Shown here piece after piece: positions 19,574 to 29,861 of a stretch of 64,000 nt of DNA. Each line of letters opens with the position of its first letter. Within the stretch, counting starts at the first letter, position 1. Position numbers and translations under genes: made by a program. This stretch comes from Pseudobutyrivibrio ruminis (GTDB lineage Bacteria > Bacillota > Clostridia > Lachnospirales > Lachnospiraceae), in the NCBI RefSeq assembly GCF_015057245.1, contig NZ_SVET01000011.1, positions 23,173 to 87,172 on the forward strand, written 5' to 3'. Under the pieces are notes generated by a model, which saw only the letters and a program-made list of their open reading frames with translations, did not search any database and was not told where the DNA came from.

Positions 19574-22108
19574 ATGGACGACAAAATTTTTGATAATATT
19601 CATGATGTTGATCTGAAACAAACAATGGAAACCTCATACATCGATTATGCCATGAGTGTAATTGCCTCACGTGCTCTTCCAGATGTACGAGACGGTTTAA
19701 AGCCTGTTCAGCGAAGAGTTCTCTTTTCAATGATCGAGCTTAATAATGGTCCTGACAAGCCTCACAGAAAATGTGCTCGTATTGTCGGTGATACAATGGG
19801 TAAATATCACCCACATGGTGATAGTTCTATTTATGGTGCACTTGTCAACATGGCACAGGAATGGAACACACGTTATCCACTAGTAGATGGCCATGGTAAC
19901 TTCGGATCTGTGGATGGCGATGGCGCAGCTGCCATGCGATACACTGAGGCCCGTCTCTCAAAGATTTCCATGACAATGTTTGGTATCAACTACAAGGATG
20001 AAAAATTCACTCTTGGTAAAGATATTGACATGGATGGCGTAGACTTCATGCCAAACTTTGATGAAACTGAAAAGGAGCCAACAGTTCTTCCAGCCCGCTA
20101 CCCTAATCTTCTTGTTAATGGTACAACTGGTATCGCCGTTGGTATGGCAACAAATATTCCACCACACAATCTTCGTGAGGTAATTGGTGCTGTTAATAAA
20201 ATCATCGACAACCAAATTGAAGAAGATAGAGATACAGAAATTGATGAGCTTCTTGATATTGTAAAGGGCCCAGATTTTCCAACAGGTGGTGTAATTCTTG
20301 GAAAGGCAGGAATTGAAGAAGCATACCGTACAGGTCGTGCTAAAATCAGAGTTCGTGCTGTTTCAGAAATCGAGCCAATGGACAATGGTAAAAACAGAAT
20401 TGTTGTTACTGAGCTTCCATACATGGTTAACAAAGCTCGACTCATCGAAAAGATTGCAGAGCTTCACAAAGATAAGAGAATTGATGGAATCACAGATCTT
20501 CGTGATGAGTCATCTCGTGAAGGTATGAGAATCTGTATCGAGCTTAGACGTGATGTAAATCCAAACATCATTTTAAATCAGCTTTATAAGCACACTCAGC
20601 TTCAGGATACTTTCGGTGTTATCATGCTTGCACTTGTTGATAATCAGCCAAAGATTCTTAGCCTTAAGGAAATGCTTGTACATTACCTTAACCATCAGAA
20701 GGATGTTGTTACTCGTCGTACAAAGTACGAGCTCAACAAAGCTGAGGAACGTGCTCACATATTAGAGGGATTACTTATTGCTCTCGATAATATCGATGAA
20801 GTAATTCAGATTATTCGTAATTCAGCTGATGTAGCAACAGCCAAAGCTACATTGATGGATCGTTTTGGTCTTTCAGATGCTCAGGCTCAGGCCATTGTTG
20901 ATATGCGTCTTCGTGCTCTTACAGGTTTGGAAAGAGACAAGATTCAGCAGGAATACAATGAATTACAGGTATTAATTGGAAAATTGAAGGCTATTCTTTC
21001 AGACGAAAAGGTACTTCTTTCAGTAATCAAAACTGAAATTACAGAAATCGCTGATAAATATGGCGATGATAGACGTACATCAATCGGATATGATGAGTAC
21101 GATATCAATATGGAGGATATGATTCCTGTTACTAATACAGTTGTTACCTTCACAAAGCTTGGTTATATCAAGCGTATGAACGAAGACAACTTCAAGACTC
21201 AGCACAGAGGTGGTAAAGGAATCAAGGGCATGGATACAATCGATGATGATTATGTTGTAGAAATGCTTATGATGTCATCCCATGACTATCTCCTCTTCTT
21301 TACAAATAAGGGTCGAGTATACAGAATCAAAGCATACGAGATTCCAGAAAGCAGCAGAACAAGCCGAGGTATTGCGGTAGTTAATATCCTTCAGCTTCAG
21401 CCAGATGAAAAGGTAACAGCTATGATTCCTATTGAGGATTACAGCGAAGATAAATACTTATTCATGGCAACTGCAGATGGATTTGTTAAGAAGACAAAGA
21501 TAACTGAATACGAAAACATTCGAAAGAATGGTCTTACAGCAATTACACTTCGTGATGATGATATGCTTATTGAAGTTAAGCTTACAGATGGTGATGAAGA
21601 TGTAATTATGGTTACAAAATATGGTCAGGCAATCCGCTTTAGCGAGACAGAGGTTCGTCCAACAGGCCGTGCAACAATGGGTGTTATCGGTATGAACCTT
21701 GCAGCTGATGATATGATTATTGGAATGCAGCTTATTTCTCAGGGCGAAAGCCTTATGACTGTATCAGAAAATGGTCTTGGTAAATGTACTCTTATGACTG
21801 AGTTCAACACAATCCACCGTGGTGGTAAGGGTGTTAAGTGTTACAAGATTACAGAAAAGACTGGTAACCTAATCGGAGCAAAGGCAGTTGAGAAAGACGA
21901 CGAAGTAATGCTCATCAATGATGCTGGAACCATTATTAGAATTAATGTAGCCGGCACTGCTCTTTTAAGTCGAATCACATCTGGTGTAAAATTAATCGAC
22001 CTAAAAGAAAATACTAAGCTAATTAGTATTGCAAAAGTTAGAAAAAGTGATACAATACTTGCGGAAGAGGTTGAAGAATTAAATGAAGGTTCAACAACCG
22101 AATCATAA
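19574..22108 (+). CDS. gyrA: DNA gyrase subunit A
   Basis: 844 residues. Winged-helix breakage-reunion domain with the active-site tyrosine in AAAMRYTEARL. Upstream quinolone-determining segment GKYHPHGDSSIYGALV shows Ser and Tyr at the positions E. coli numbers 83 and 87 region (HGDSSIY). The C-terminal pinwheel domain carries the gyrase box QHRGGKG. The acidic tail ELNEGSTTES is typical. Paired with gyrB across a 50-base gap. Confidence 0.97.
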   Translation: MDDKIFDNIHDVDLKQTMETSYIDYAMSVIASRALPDVRDGLKPVQRRVLFSMIELNNGPDKPHRKCARIVGDTMGKYHPHGDSSIYGALVNMAQEWNTRYPLVDGHGNFGSVDGDGAAAMRYTEARLSKISMTMFGINYKDEKFTLGKDIDMDGVDFMPNFDETEKEPTVLPARYPNLLVNGTTGIAVGMATNIPPHNLREVIGAVNKIIDNQIEEDRDTEIDELLDIVKGPDFPTGGVILGKAGIEEAYRTGRAKIRVRAVSEIEPMDNGKNRIVVTELPYMVNKARLIEKIAELHKDKRIDGITDLRDESSREGMRICIELRRDVNPNIILNQLYKHTQLQDTFGVIMLALVDNQPKILSLKEMLVHYLNHQKDVVTRRTKYELNKAEERAHILEGLLIALDNIDEVIQIIRNSADVATAKATLMDRFGLSDAQAQAIVDMRLRALTGLERDKIQQEYNELQVLIGKLKAILSDEKVLLSVIKTEITEIADKYGDDRRTSIGYDEYDINMEDMIPVTNTVVTFTKLGYIKRMNEDNFKTQHRGGKGIKGMDTIDDDYVVEMLMMSSHDYLLFFTNKGRVYRIKAYEIPESSRTSRGIAVVNILQLQPDEKVTAMIPIEDYSEDKYLFMATADGFVKKTKITEYENIRKNGLTAITLRDDDMLIEVKLTDGDEDVIMVTKYGQAIRFSETEVRPTGRATMGVIGMNLAADDMIIGMQLISQGESLMTVSENGLGKCTLMTEFNTIHRGGKGVKCYKITEKTGNLIGAKAVEKDDEVMLINDAGTIIRINVAGTALLSRITSGVKLIDLKENTKLISIAKVRKSDTILAEEVEELNEGSTTES

Positions 22109-22126
22109 AAGTGTGTAATAGCAATG

Positions 22127-22159
22127 GGGCTGTTATTTAAAAAAATAGCAGCCCTTTTT
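22127..22159 (+). terminator. Intrinsic terminator after gyrA
   Basis: GGGCTGTTATTT (22127-22138) pairs with AAATAGCAGCCC (22143-22154) and is followed by five T. It ends the rightward origin transcript. Confidence 0.85.
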
Positions 22160-22224
22160 ATTTAAATCTTATTGCTTTACTCATTTAAAGTGACGATAAA
22201 TTAAAGCATTAACAGGATATAGTG

Positions 22225-23067
22225 ATGAAGAACATTAAAACAGCAGATATTGTTAACATCGTTAGTGAAATGTGTATTCAGGCGAATCATTATCTATCTG
22301 ATGATATGAATTCACGATTAAAAAATTCTGTTAACACTGAAAAATCTGAGCTTGGAAAGAAAATTTTAAACCAGCTTCAAGAAAATCTTGAAATAGCAGA
22401 TAAGGAACAGATTCCTATTTGCCAGGATACTGGAATGGCAGTATTTTTTGTGGAGATTGGGCAGGAAGTTCATATCGACGATGGACTTTTAACGGATGCG
22501 ATAAACGAAGGCGTTAGAAAAGGTTACACAGAGGGATACCTTAGAAAGTCAGTAGTTTCAGATCCAATTGAAAGAATCAACACAAAAGATAATACCCCAG
22601 CAGTCATCCATTATGATTATGTAGCTGGGGACAAATTAAAGATTACATTGGCACCAAAAGGATTTGGTTCTGAAAACATGAGTAGAGTTTTCATGCTAAA
22701 GCCGGCTGATGGAATCGAGGGAGTTAAAGAAGCTATTCTTACGGCGGTAAAAGATGCTGGGCCAAATGCCTGTCCACCAATGGTTGTTGGCGTAGGCATA
22801 GGTGGAACTTTTGAAAAGTCAGCCATCATGGCCAAACAAGCACTTACAAGAAGCTTCGACGATAGACCATCAACCCCATGGGTGAAAGACCTAGAGGATG
22901 AAATGCTTGAAAAGATTAATAATCTTGGCATTGGACCAGGCGGTCTCGGTGGTACTACTACTGCTCTAGCAGTAAACATTAATACATATGCAACTCACAT
23001 TGCAGGACTACCAGTGGCAATCAATATTTGTTGCCACGTAAATAGGCATATTACAAGGGAGATTTAA
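22225..23067 (+). CDS. fumA: Fumarate hydratase class I, alpha (N-terminal) subunit
   Basis: About 280 residues. The iron-sulfur fumarase/tartrate dehydratase alpha domain is marked by PICQDTGMAVFFVEIG, AGPNACPPMVVGVGIGG and GIGPGGLGGTTTALAV. Conserved cysteines sit in the first two motifs and in VAINICCHVNRH. It converts fumarate and malate, or possibly tartrate to oxaloacetate; fumarase is the default reading in an anaerobe. ATG 22225 has AGGA at the right distance and is preferred to GTG 22222. The stop touches the beta gene start. Confidence 0.9.
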   Translation: MKNIKTADIVNIVSEMCIQANHYLSDDMNSRLKNSVNTEKSELGKKILNQLQENLEIADKEQIPICQDTGMAVFFVEIGQEVHIDDGLLTDAINEGVRKGYTEGYLRKSVVSDPIERINTKDNTPAVIHYDYVAGDKLKITLAPKGFGSENMSRVFMLKPADGIEGVKEAILTAVKDAGPNACPPMVVGVGIGGTFEKSAIMAKQALTRSFDDRPSTPWVKDLEDEMLEKINNLGIGPGGLGGTTTALAVNINTYATHIAGLPVAINICCHVNRHITREI

Positions 23068-23621
23068 TGGAGCACAAAATTCAAACTCCAATAACTTCAG
23101 AAATAGCAACATCACTTCATTCAGGTGATTATGTCTACATAACAGGAGAGATATATGTTGCTAGAGATGCCGCTCACAAGCGGATGAAAGAAGCTCTTGA
23201 TAAGGGAGAAGAACTTCCATTACCTATTGAAAATTCTACAATCTACTATATGGGACCATCCCCAGCCAGGGAAGGAAGACCAATCGGGTCGGCAGGTCCT
23301 ACTACAGCAAGCCGTATGGATAAATACGCCCCACAGCTTCTTGACCTTGGAATGAAGGCAATGATTGGCAAGGGTAAAAGAAATCCTGATGTTGTAGATG
23401 CCATAGTTAGAAACAAAGCTGTTTATTTTGCAGCTGTCGGAGGAGCTGGTGCTCTTCTATCAAAATGTATCAAATCTTCAAAAGTGATTTGTTACGACGA
23501 CCTTGGAGCTGAAGCTATTAGAAAGCTTTATGTAGAGGATTTTCCAGTAATCGTGGTTATTGATTCTGATGGAAACAACCTATACGAAACAGCTATCAAG
23601 GAATTTCAAATTTTAAATTAG
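23067..23621 (+). CDS. fumB: Fumarate hydratase class I, beta (C-terminal) subunit
   Basis: 184 residues. The beta domain signature GRPIGSAGPTTASRMDKYAPQLLDLGMKAMIGKG is complete, with AVGGAGALLSKCIKS downstream. Start and alpha stop overlap by one base, consistent with a 1:1 two-subunit enzyme. Fumarase cannot be told from tartrate dehydratase by eye. Confidence 0.9.
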   Translation: MEHKIQTPITSEIATSLHSGDYVYITGEIYVARDAAHKRMKEALDKGEELPLPIENSTIYYMGPSPAREGRPIGSAGPTTASRMDKYAPQLLDLGMKAMIGKGKRNPDVVDAIVRNKAVYFAAVGGAGALLSKCIKSSKVICYDDLGAEAIRKLYVEDFPVIVVIDSDGNNLYETAIKEFQILN

Positions 23622-23679
23622 ATTTAAAAACTGTGCGGGGTTTTTAAATAAAGTAGTACAAGAAAAGGAGTATAAAAAA

Positions 23680-24591
23680 TTGGCAAAATATGTTGTTAAA
23701 AGAGTTTTGCTGGCATTCGTTACAGTAATCATTATTAGTTTGATTACATTCTTCGCAATGAATGCTATTCCAGGCGGTCCTTTCAATAAAGAAAAGGCAG
23801 TCAACGAAGCTGTTATTAGACAGCTTGAGGCTAGATATAATTTGGATAAGCCTCTGTGGGAGCAGTACATAATTTATATGAAAAATATGGCACACGGCGA
23901 TTTCGGTGTATCTCTTAAAAACGGTCGTGAGATTAAAGATATTTTCGCGGAGAGTTTTCCTATCTCTGCAAAGATTGGTTTAATTGCAGCATTCTTCGCA
24001 ATCATCTTTGGAATTATCCTTGGATCAATTGCAGCACTTAAGAGAAATAAATGGCAGGATAGATTGATTATCTTCTTTATTACGATAATAACCTCCATGC
24101 CATCGTTCGTAGTAGCAACTATTTTGCTTTACGTATTTAGTGTAAAGCTTGGTGTAATACAAGCCTTCTCCGCTGGAGAAAACTTAGTATTCTTGCCAGT
24201 GCTTGCTCTTTGTTTATCTCCACTTGCATATATTACTCGACTTACAAAGACATCAATGCTTGATGCACTTGGACAGGATTACATCCGTACAGCAAAGGCA
24301 AAGGGTGTTTCATCGAGAAAAGTTATCTTCGTTCATGGTCTTAGAAATGCATTAATTCCAGTTATTACATATGTTGGACCAATGGTTGCTAGTATTCTTA
24401 CTGGTTCAATGGTTGTAGAAGCAATCTTCAACCTTGGTGGACTTGGATCAAAGTTCGTAAGTGCCATCACAAACCGTGATTACACACTTATCATGGCAAC
24501 TACCATCTTCCTTGCAACAGTAATGGTAATTGCAAACCTTATAACAGATATTGTTTATAAGATTGTTGACCCTCGTATTAAGCTTGACTAA
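23680..24591 (+). CDS. oppB: Oligopeptide ABC transporter permease OppB
   Basis: 303 residues, six membrane segments. The permease EAA loop is visible in DALGQDYIRTAKAKGVSSRKVIFVHGLRNALIPV. Starts at TTG 23680 after a strong AAAGGAG. First gene of a five-gene import system. I see no clear promoter in the 58-base gap after fumB. Confidence 0.93.
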   Translation: MAKYVVKRVLLAFVTVIIISLITFFAMNAIPGGPFNKEKAVNEAVIRQLEARYNLDKPLWEQYIIYMKNMAHGDFGVSLKNGREIKDIFAESFPISAKIGLIAAFFAIIFGIILGSIAALKRNKWQDRLIIFFITIITSMPSFVVATILLYVFSVKLGVIQAFSAGENLVFLPVLALCLSPLAYITRLTKTSMLDALGQDYIRTAKAKGVSSRKVIFVHGLRNALIPVITYVGPMVASILTGSMVVEAIFNLGGLGSKFVSAITNRDYTLIMATTIFLATVMVIANLITDIVYKIVDPRIKLD

Positions 24592-24618
24592 GAATCAATT
24601 GAAAAGGAGTTATATTCG

Positions 24619-25677
24619 ATGAAGGACAATTTTAAAAAGGCGCCTTTTTCTGCACAGATTGACCTTAGCAAGTTTTCTATGCAGGATTTTGAAAAGGCAA
24701 CAGACGAAGAAAAAAGACAGCAGGATGTTATGGGCGAATCTACTACATTCTTTAAGGATGGTATGAGACGTCTTAGAAAGAATCCTTTAGCAATGCTTGC
24801 TATTGGAATTCTTATAGCACTTATCATAGTTATTATTTTTGCACCACTTGTTATTCCTTATGGTTATGCAGATATCATGAAAGGTTCTGCAAACCTACAT
24901 CCATTTGAATACAGTGCATCAGAGCTTAAGCAAATAGCAAAAGGGGAAAGCGTATTCCCACACATCTTCGGTACTGATTCTCTTGGAAGAGATTATTTTA
25001 TCCGTGTAATTTACGGAGCAAGAGTTTCACTTGTAGTTGGTATCTTTGCATCAATCCTTGTTTTAATGATTGGTATGCTTTACGGTTCTATCTCAGGTTA
25101 CCTTGGTGGACGAGTTGACCTTGTTATGATGAGAATTGTTGATATCATCTATTCTTTACCAGACATGTTGTTGATAATTCTTCTTGCAGTAGTTTTAAAC
25201 GAAACACTTGGAAGTATTATCAAAGGAACTATTTTTGCAAAACTTGGAACAAATATGATTGCTTTGTTTATCGTATTTGGACTTTTATATTGGGTAGGTA
25301 TGGCCCGCCTTATCAGAGGTCAGATTCTTACTATCAAGCAGAATGAATACGTACTTGCTGCAAAATGTATCGGTACATCTACATCACGTACAATTTTGAA
25401 GCACATTTTACCAAACTGCTTATCAGTAATTATCATTACTACTGCCCTTCAGATTCCATCAGCTATCTTTACAGAGAGCTACCTTTCATTCGTAGGACTT
25501 GGTGTTTCTGCTCCAATGCCATCACTTGGTTCACTTGCAAACGAAGCAAGAAGCGGTATGATGACATATCCAGAAAGACTTTTGTTCCCAGCATTTGCAA
25601 TCTGCTTGATTGTACTTGCATTAAACTTACTTGGCGATGGTCTTCGTGACGCATTCGATCCAAAGTTGTCTAGATAA
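24619..25677 (+). CDS. oppC: Oligopeptide ABC transporter permease OppC
   Basis: 352 residues. A long cytosolic N-terminus (about 55 residues) precedes six membrane segments; the EAA motif lies around QNEYVLAAKCIGTSTSRTILKHILPN. FGTDSLGRDYFIRVIYGARVSLVVG is the usual OppC segment before the second helix. AAAGGAG precedes the ATG. Confidence 0.93.
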   Translation: MKDNFKKAPFSAQIDLSKFSMQDFEKATDEEKRQQDVMGESTTFFKDGMRRLRKNPLAMLAIGILIALIIVIIFAPLVIPYGYADIMKGSANLHPFEYSASELKQIAKGESVFPHIFGTDSLGRDYFIRVIYGARVSLVVGIFASILVLMIGMLYGSISGYLGGRVDLVMMRIVDIIYSLPDMLLIILLAVVLNETLGSIIKGTIFAKLGTNMIALFIVFGLLYWVGMARLIRGQILTIKQNEYVLAAKCIGTSTSRTILKHILPNCLSVIIITTALQIPSAIFTESYLSFVGLGVSAPMPSLGSLANEARSGMMTYPERLLFPAFAICLIVLALNLLGDGLRDAFDPKLSR

Positions 25678-25689
25678 GAGGTGAAAAAG

Positions 25690-26694
25690 ATGGAAGATTA
25701 TAAGTACATTTTAGAGTTACAGGATCTACATACAACCTTTACTACAGACAACGGTGATGTATGTGCTGTAAACGGAGTTAATTTTACACTTGAGCCAGGA
25801 AAAACTCTTGGTATCGTAGGTGAGTCTGGTTCAGGTAAATCAGTTACTGCATATTCAATAATGCAGATTCTTGCTGACAACGGAAGCATTTCCGGAGGCA
25901 AGGTTTTATACAAAGGCGAAAACATTGTAGATTGGGATGCTAAGCAGATGGCAGGTTTCCGTGGTAGATGCGTTTCTATCATTTTCCAGGATCCAATGAC
26001 ATCTCTTAACCCAGTATTTTCAATCGGTTATCAGTTAAAAGAAGCAATTCTTTTACATACAGACAAAACAAAGGAACAGGCAAACGAAAGAGCTAAGGAA
26101 TTACTTAGCCTTGTAGGAATCAATGAGCCAGAAAAGCGTCTCAAGCAGTATCCACATGAGCTTTCAGGTGGTATGAGACAGCGTGTTATGATTGCCATGG
26201 CACTTGCTTGCGAGCCAGATATCCTTATTGCCGATGAGCCTACTACTGCCCTTGATGTTACAATCCAGGCCCAGATTCTTGAGCTTATGCAGGATCTTCA
26301 GAAAAAGCTTGGTATGGCAATCATCATGGTAACTCATGACCTTGGTGTAATCGCATCTATGTGTGATGAAATCATCGTTATGTATGGTGGTCGTGTTTGT
26401 GAAAGAGGTACAGCAGATGATATCTTCTACTCTCCTTCACACGAATATACAAAGGGCTTACTCCGCTCTATTCCAACAAAATCAAACAGCAAAGAGAGAT
26501 TAGTACCAATCGGTGGTACACCAATCAATCTTTTAAACATGCCAGAAGGATGTGCATTCTGTCCTCGTTGCGATGAAGCAATGAAGATTTGCTTAAAGGA
26601 AAAGCCAGAAGAAATCAGAGTTGGCGAGACACACATGGCATCATGTTGGATGAATATTAAGAATATGAAGCAGGAGGAAGTAGTAAATGAGTAG
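25690..26694 (+). CDS. oppD: Oligopeptide ABC transporter ATPase OppD
   Basis: 334 residues. Walker [14 protein letters not shown], signature [15 protein letters not shown], Walker [15 protein letters not shown] and a C-terminal oligopeptide/nickel transporter domain with [14 protein letters not shown]. These cysteines may hold an iron-sulfur cluster, as in some OppD/DppD proteins. ATG 25690 fits the AGAGGTG box better than GTG 25681. Overlaps oppF by eight bases. Confidence 0.94.
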   Translation: MEDYKYILELQDLHTTFTTDNGDVCAVNGVNFTLEPGKTLGIVGESGSGKSVTAYSIMQILADNGSISGGKVLYKGENIVDWDAKQMAGFRGRCVSIIFQDPMTSLNPVFSIGYQLKEAILLHTDKTKEQANERAKELLSLVGINEPEKRLKQYPHELSGGMRQRVMIAMALACEPDILIADEPTTALDVTIQAQILELMQDLQKKLGMAIIMVTHDLGVIASMCDEIIVMYGGRVCERGTADDIFYSPSHEYTKGLLRSIPTKSNSKERLVPIGGTPINLLNMPEGCAFCPRCDEAMKICLKEKPEEIRVGETHMASCWMNIKNMKQEEVVNE

Positions 26695-27664
26695 CGAGAA
26701 TATTTTAGAAGTAAGCCACTTAAAGCAGTACTTCCCAGTAAAAAATGGATTTAGAACAGTTCCTCTTAAGGCTGTTGATGATATTTCATTTACAATCAAG
26801 CCAGGTGAGACACTTGGTCTTGTAGGTGAGTCAGGCTGTGGTAAGACAACTGTAGGACGTACTCTTCTACGTCTTTACCAGCCAACAAGCGGACGTATTG
26901 TTTTTGATGGCGATGTACTTTATGATAGCGAGAAAAAAATTGATGTAAAAATGCAGCCATATCGTAAGCAGATGCAGATGGTATTCCAGGATCCATACTC
27001 TTCTCTTAACCCACGTATGACTGTAGAAGATATTATTGGTGAGCCTCTTGATGTACATAAGCTCTACACATCAAAGGGTGAGCGCCATGACAAAATCATG
27101 GAGCTTATGGAAACAGTTGGTCTTAATGCAGAGCATGCAACACGTTATGCTCACGAGTTCTCAGGCGGACAGCGTCAGAGAATCGGTATCGCAAGAGCCC
27201 TTGCTGTAGATCCAAAATTCATCGTTTGTGATGAGCCTGTATCAGCTCTTGATGTTTCAATTCAGGCACAGGTTGTAAATATGTTTGAGGACCTCCAAAA
27301 GCAAAGAGGTTTATCATACTTATTTATCGCTCACGATTTATTAGTAGTTCAGCACATCTCTGACAGAATTGCTGTTATGTACTTAGGTCACATGATGGAA
27401 ATTGCTGATGCAGATGAGCTTATGGATAACCCAATTCATCCATATACTCAGTCACTTCTTTCAGCAGTACCAATTCCAGATCCAGAGACAGCTAGAAAGA
27501 GCCAGAGAATTATTCTTGAGGGCGATGTTCCAAGTCCTCTTAAGATGCCTAGCGGATGTCCATTCAGAACAAGATGTCGCTACGCTACAGAGCAGTGTGC
27601 ATGTGAGATGCCTCCATTTACAGATAGAGGTAATGGTCATATGGTTGCTTGCTGGAACAAATAA
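26687..27664 (+). CDS. oppF: Oligopeptide ABC transporter ATPase OppF
   Basis: 325 residues. Walker [14 protein letters not shown], signature [15 protein letters not shown], Walker [15 protein letters not shown]. The C-terminal cysteines in [15 protein letters not shown] match the OppF tail. Pairs with OppD. Its ATG lies eight bases inside oppD. Confidence 0.94.
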   Translation: MSSENILEVSHLKQYFPVKNGFRTVPLKAVDDISFTIKPGETLGLVGESGCGKTTVGRTLLRLYQPTSGRIVFDGDVLYDSEKKIDVKMQPYRKQMQMVFQDPYSSLNPRMTVEDIIGEPLDVHKLYTSKGERHDKIMELMETVGLNAEHATRYAHEFSGGQRQRIGIARALAVDPKFIVCDEPVSALDVSIQAQVVNMFEDLQKQRGLSYLFIAHDLLVVQHISDRIAVMYLGHMMEIADADELMDNPIHPYTQSLLSAVPIPDPETARKSQRIILEGDVPSPLKMPSGCPFRTRCRYATEQCACEMPPFTDRGNGHMVACWNK

Positions 27665-27677
27665 GAGAAGGTATTGG

Positions 27678-27725
27678 TTTTAATTCCTATAGGGATTGAA
27701 ATATAAAGAGATTAAAATTATAGGA
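27678..27725 (+). promoter_or_regulatory. Possible mRNA structure in front of oppA
   Basis: Two complementary pairs are interleaved. TTTTAAT (27678-27684) matches ATTAAAA (27711-27717), and TCCTATA (27685-27691) matches TATAGGA (27719-27725), which forms part of the oppA ribosome binding site. CCTATAGG (27686-27693) can also pair locally. The order allows a pseudoknot or two alternative hairpins. No family name is claimed. Confidence 0.4.
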
Positions 27726-27733
27726 GGGATAGT

Positions 27734-29458
27734 ATGAAGAAGAAATTAGTCTCATTAGTACTTGTTGCTGCTATGGCACTTTCAATGGTTGCATGTGGCA
27801 ATAAGGCAGCATCTACTGAGAGCTCATCATCTACAGGTGAAGCACCAGCAGTTGCAACAACAAAGGAAGATAAGACAACACTTAACATTTGGATGTCTAG
27901 TGAGCCAGCTCACATTGATCCAGCTCTTAACTCATCAGTAGATGGTGGATGTCTTGCAGTAAACTCATTTGAAGGTTTGATGCGTTACAACGAGTCAGGC
28001 GAGCTTGAGCCAGCTTGTGCAGAGAGCTATGAGGTATCAGATGATGGACTTACATACACATTCACAATGCGTGATGGTTTAAAGTGGTCTAACGGTGATG
28101 ATCTTGATGCAACAGATTTCGTTTACTCTTGGAAGCGTGCAGCTTCTCCAGAGGTTGCAGCTGATTACAGCTACCTTTGTGAAATCTTCCCAAGCTTCAC
28201 ATATGAAGAAGGTCTTGGTGATGGTGATGTAGTTGCTTCTGAAGATGGTAAGACTCTTACAGTAACACTTGGAGCAGTTTGCCCATATTTCCTTGATTTA
28301 TGTGCATTCCCATTCTTCTTCCCAGTTAACCAGGAAGCTGTAGAAGCTTCTATGTCTGATGGTGATCCAGTTGGTACATGGGCTAACGATGCAGGCGAAA
28401 ACTTCGTATGTAACGGTGCTTATGTTCTTAAATCATGGAACCATGATTCAGATATGACATATGTAAAGAACGACAATTACTGGGATGCTGATTCAGTAAC
28501 AGTTACAACACTTAACGTAATGCTTACAGCAGAAACAACAGCTGCTTATACAGCTTACACAACAGGAGATCTTGATTTCATCGATGATATTCCTGTAGAG
28601 GAAATGGAAACAGCTAAGACAAGCTCAGAGTATGTAGTACTTGATAACCTTGGTACATACTATGCATCATTCAACTACAACACAGATCTTTATGATGAAC
28701 TTGGTCTTGATGAGGAGCAGGCAAAGGTATTCCGTCATGCTATCACTCTTTTAATTGACCGTCAGTACATCATTGACACAGTTGGACAAAACAACCAGGA
28801 AATCGCTACATCATTTATTCCAACTGGATGCTCAGATGGTAACGGTGGTGAGTTCAAGAACAAGGATTACTACTCAACAGATTACGAAGCAAACGTAGAA
28901 GAGGCTAAGTCACTTCTTGAGTCTATCGGTTTATATGATACAGCTTCAGATGCTCTTACACAGGATATTTCTTTAACATACCTTACAAACAACTCAGAAG
29001 GTAACGTAAAGATTGGTGAGTGTATCCAGGCTGACCTTGCAACAGTAGGAATCAACCTTTCTATCGATCAGGAAGAGTGGAACGTATTCCAGGAGACACG
29101 TAAGGCTGGTAAGTACGACTTCGCTCGTGAAGGTTGGATCATGGATTACAACGACCCTATCAACATGCTTGAAATGTACACAACATCTTCAGGAAACAAC
29201 AACCCACAGTTCGGTAAGGATTCTAGCAAGGACCTTGATTGGGCTAAGTATGATCAGATGATTTCTGATATCCGTTCAGAGGCAGATCTTGCAGCACGTG
29301 CAGAGCTTATGCATGAGGCAGAGGATTACCTTATGGATACATGGTGCATCATCCCTATCTACTACTACAACGATCCATACATGATCAAGGATTATGTAGA
29401 TGGTGTATATGGTACTGTAGAGGGAATGAAGTATTTTTATCACGCAACAATCAACTAG
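27734..29458 (+). CDS. oppA: Oligopeptide-binding lipoprotein OppA (solute-binding family 5)
   Basis: 574 residues. Lipoprotein signal peptide MKKKLVSLVLVAAMALSMVAC with the lipobox Cys at about residue 21, then a serine/threonine-rich linker. The rest is a large periplasmic-binding-type domain (SBP_bac_5) starting TTLNIWMSSEPAHIDPALNSS. Anchored outside the membrane, it delivers peptides to OppBCDF. It is last in the operon with its own strong AGGAGGG site and a structured leader, which fits the higher expression usual for binding proteins. Confidence 0.95.
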   Translation: MKKKLVSLVLVAAMALSMVACGNKAASTESSSSTGEAPAVATTKEDKTTLNIWMSSEPAHIDPALNSSVDGGCLAVNSFEGLMRYNESGELEPACAESYEVSDDGLTYTFTMRDGLKWSNGDDLDATDFVYSWKRAASPEVAADYSYLCEIFPSFTYEEGLGDGDVVASEDGKTLTVTLGAVCPYFLDLCAFPFFFPVNQEAVEASMSDGDPVGTWANDAGENFVCNGAYVLKSWNHDSDMTYVKNDNYWDADSVTVTTLNVMLTAETTAAYTAYTTGDLDFIDDIPVEEMETAKTSSEYVVLDNLGTYYASFNYNTDLYDELGLDEEQAKVFRHAITLLIDRQYIIDTVGQNNQEIATSFIPTGCSDGNGGEFKNKDYYSTDYEANVEEAKSLLESIGLYDTASDALTQDISLTYLTNNSEGNVKIGECIQADLATVGINLSIDQEEWNVFQETRKAGKYDFAREGWIMDYNDPINMLEMYTTSSGNNNPQFGKDSSKDLDWAKYDQMISDIRSEADLAARAELMHEAEDYLMDTWCIIPIYYYNDPYMIKDYVDGVYGTVEGMKYFYHATIN

Positions 29459-29489
29459 TCTTTTTACTAGATTTTAAAGTGTGAAAAAT

Positions 29490-29520
29490 TTTTGGGGAAA
29501 TCGTGAAGATTTCCCCAAAA
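29490..29520 (+). terminator. Hairpin terminating the opp operon
   Basis: TTTTGGGGAAATC (29490-29502) pairs perfectly with GATTTCCCCAAAA (29508-29520). The following T tail is short, but the 13-base stem is strong. Confidence 0.75.
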
Positions 29521-29525
29521 TATTG

Positions 29526-29554
29526 TTGACAATGGTGCATTACTCTAGTAGAAT
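29526..29554 (+). promoter_or_regulatory. Promoter of the tRNA-Ser/tRNA-Cys unit
   Basis: TTGACA (29526-29531), 17-base spacer, TAGAAT (29549-29554). A near-consensus vegetative promoter 44 bases before tRNA-Ser. Confidence 0.85.
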
Positions 29555-29597
29555 AACACTTGCGTCGAAACAAAATAAGTAATTTACCTACAACTTT

Positions 29598-29685
29598 GGA
29601 GAAGTACTCAAGAGGCCGAAGAGGCGCCCCTGCTAAGGGTGTAGGTCGGGCAACCGGCGCGAGGGTTCAAATCCCTCCTTCTCCG
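29598..29685 (+). tRNA. tRNA-Ser (anticodon GCT)
   Basis: 88 bases with a long variable arm typical of class II tRNAs. Acceptor arms GGAGAAG/CTTCTCC pair, the anticodon loop is CTGCTAA, and the T-arm contains GGTTCAAATCC. Reads AGC/AGU codons. CCA is not encoded. Confidence 0.96.
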
Positions 29686-29697
29686 TTTACTTAATAA

Positions 29698-29768
29698 GGT
29701 GCCATAGCCAAGTGGTAAGGCAAAGGTCTGCAACACCTCTATCACCAGTTCAAATCTGGTTGGCACCT
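29698..29768 (+). tRNA. tRNA-Cys (anticodon GCA)
   Basis: 71 bases. Acceptor GGTGCCA/TGGCACC pairs perfectly, the anticodon loop CTGCAAC sits on stem AGGT/ACCT, and the T-arm ACCAG/CTGGT is complete. Twelve bases after tRNA-Ser, so probably co-transcribed. Confidence 0.96.
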
Positions 29769-29774
29769 CTACTT

Positions 29775-29815
29775 AATCCCTCGACCCTAGAAAATGGGGG
29801 CGAGGGATTTTTGTT
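29775..29815 (+). terminator. Terminator after the tRNA pair
   Basis: AATCCCTCG (29775-29783) pairs with CGAGGGATT (29801-29809), with an inner CCC/GGG, and a T-rich tail follows. Ends the tRNA transcript before tyrS. Confidence 0.8.
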
Positions 29816-29861
29816 TATACAAAACTAACTATTCAAAAATGTGAGAAAGGAGAATTTTGCA

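Noticed and set aside
29775..29861. T-box riboswitch before tyrS
   Set aside because: No T-box consensus (TGGNACCGCG) or specifier stem; the only hairpin is the tRNA terminator.
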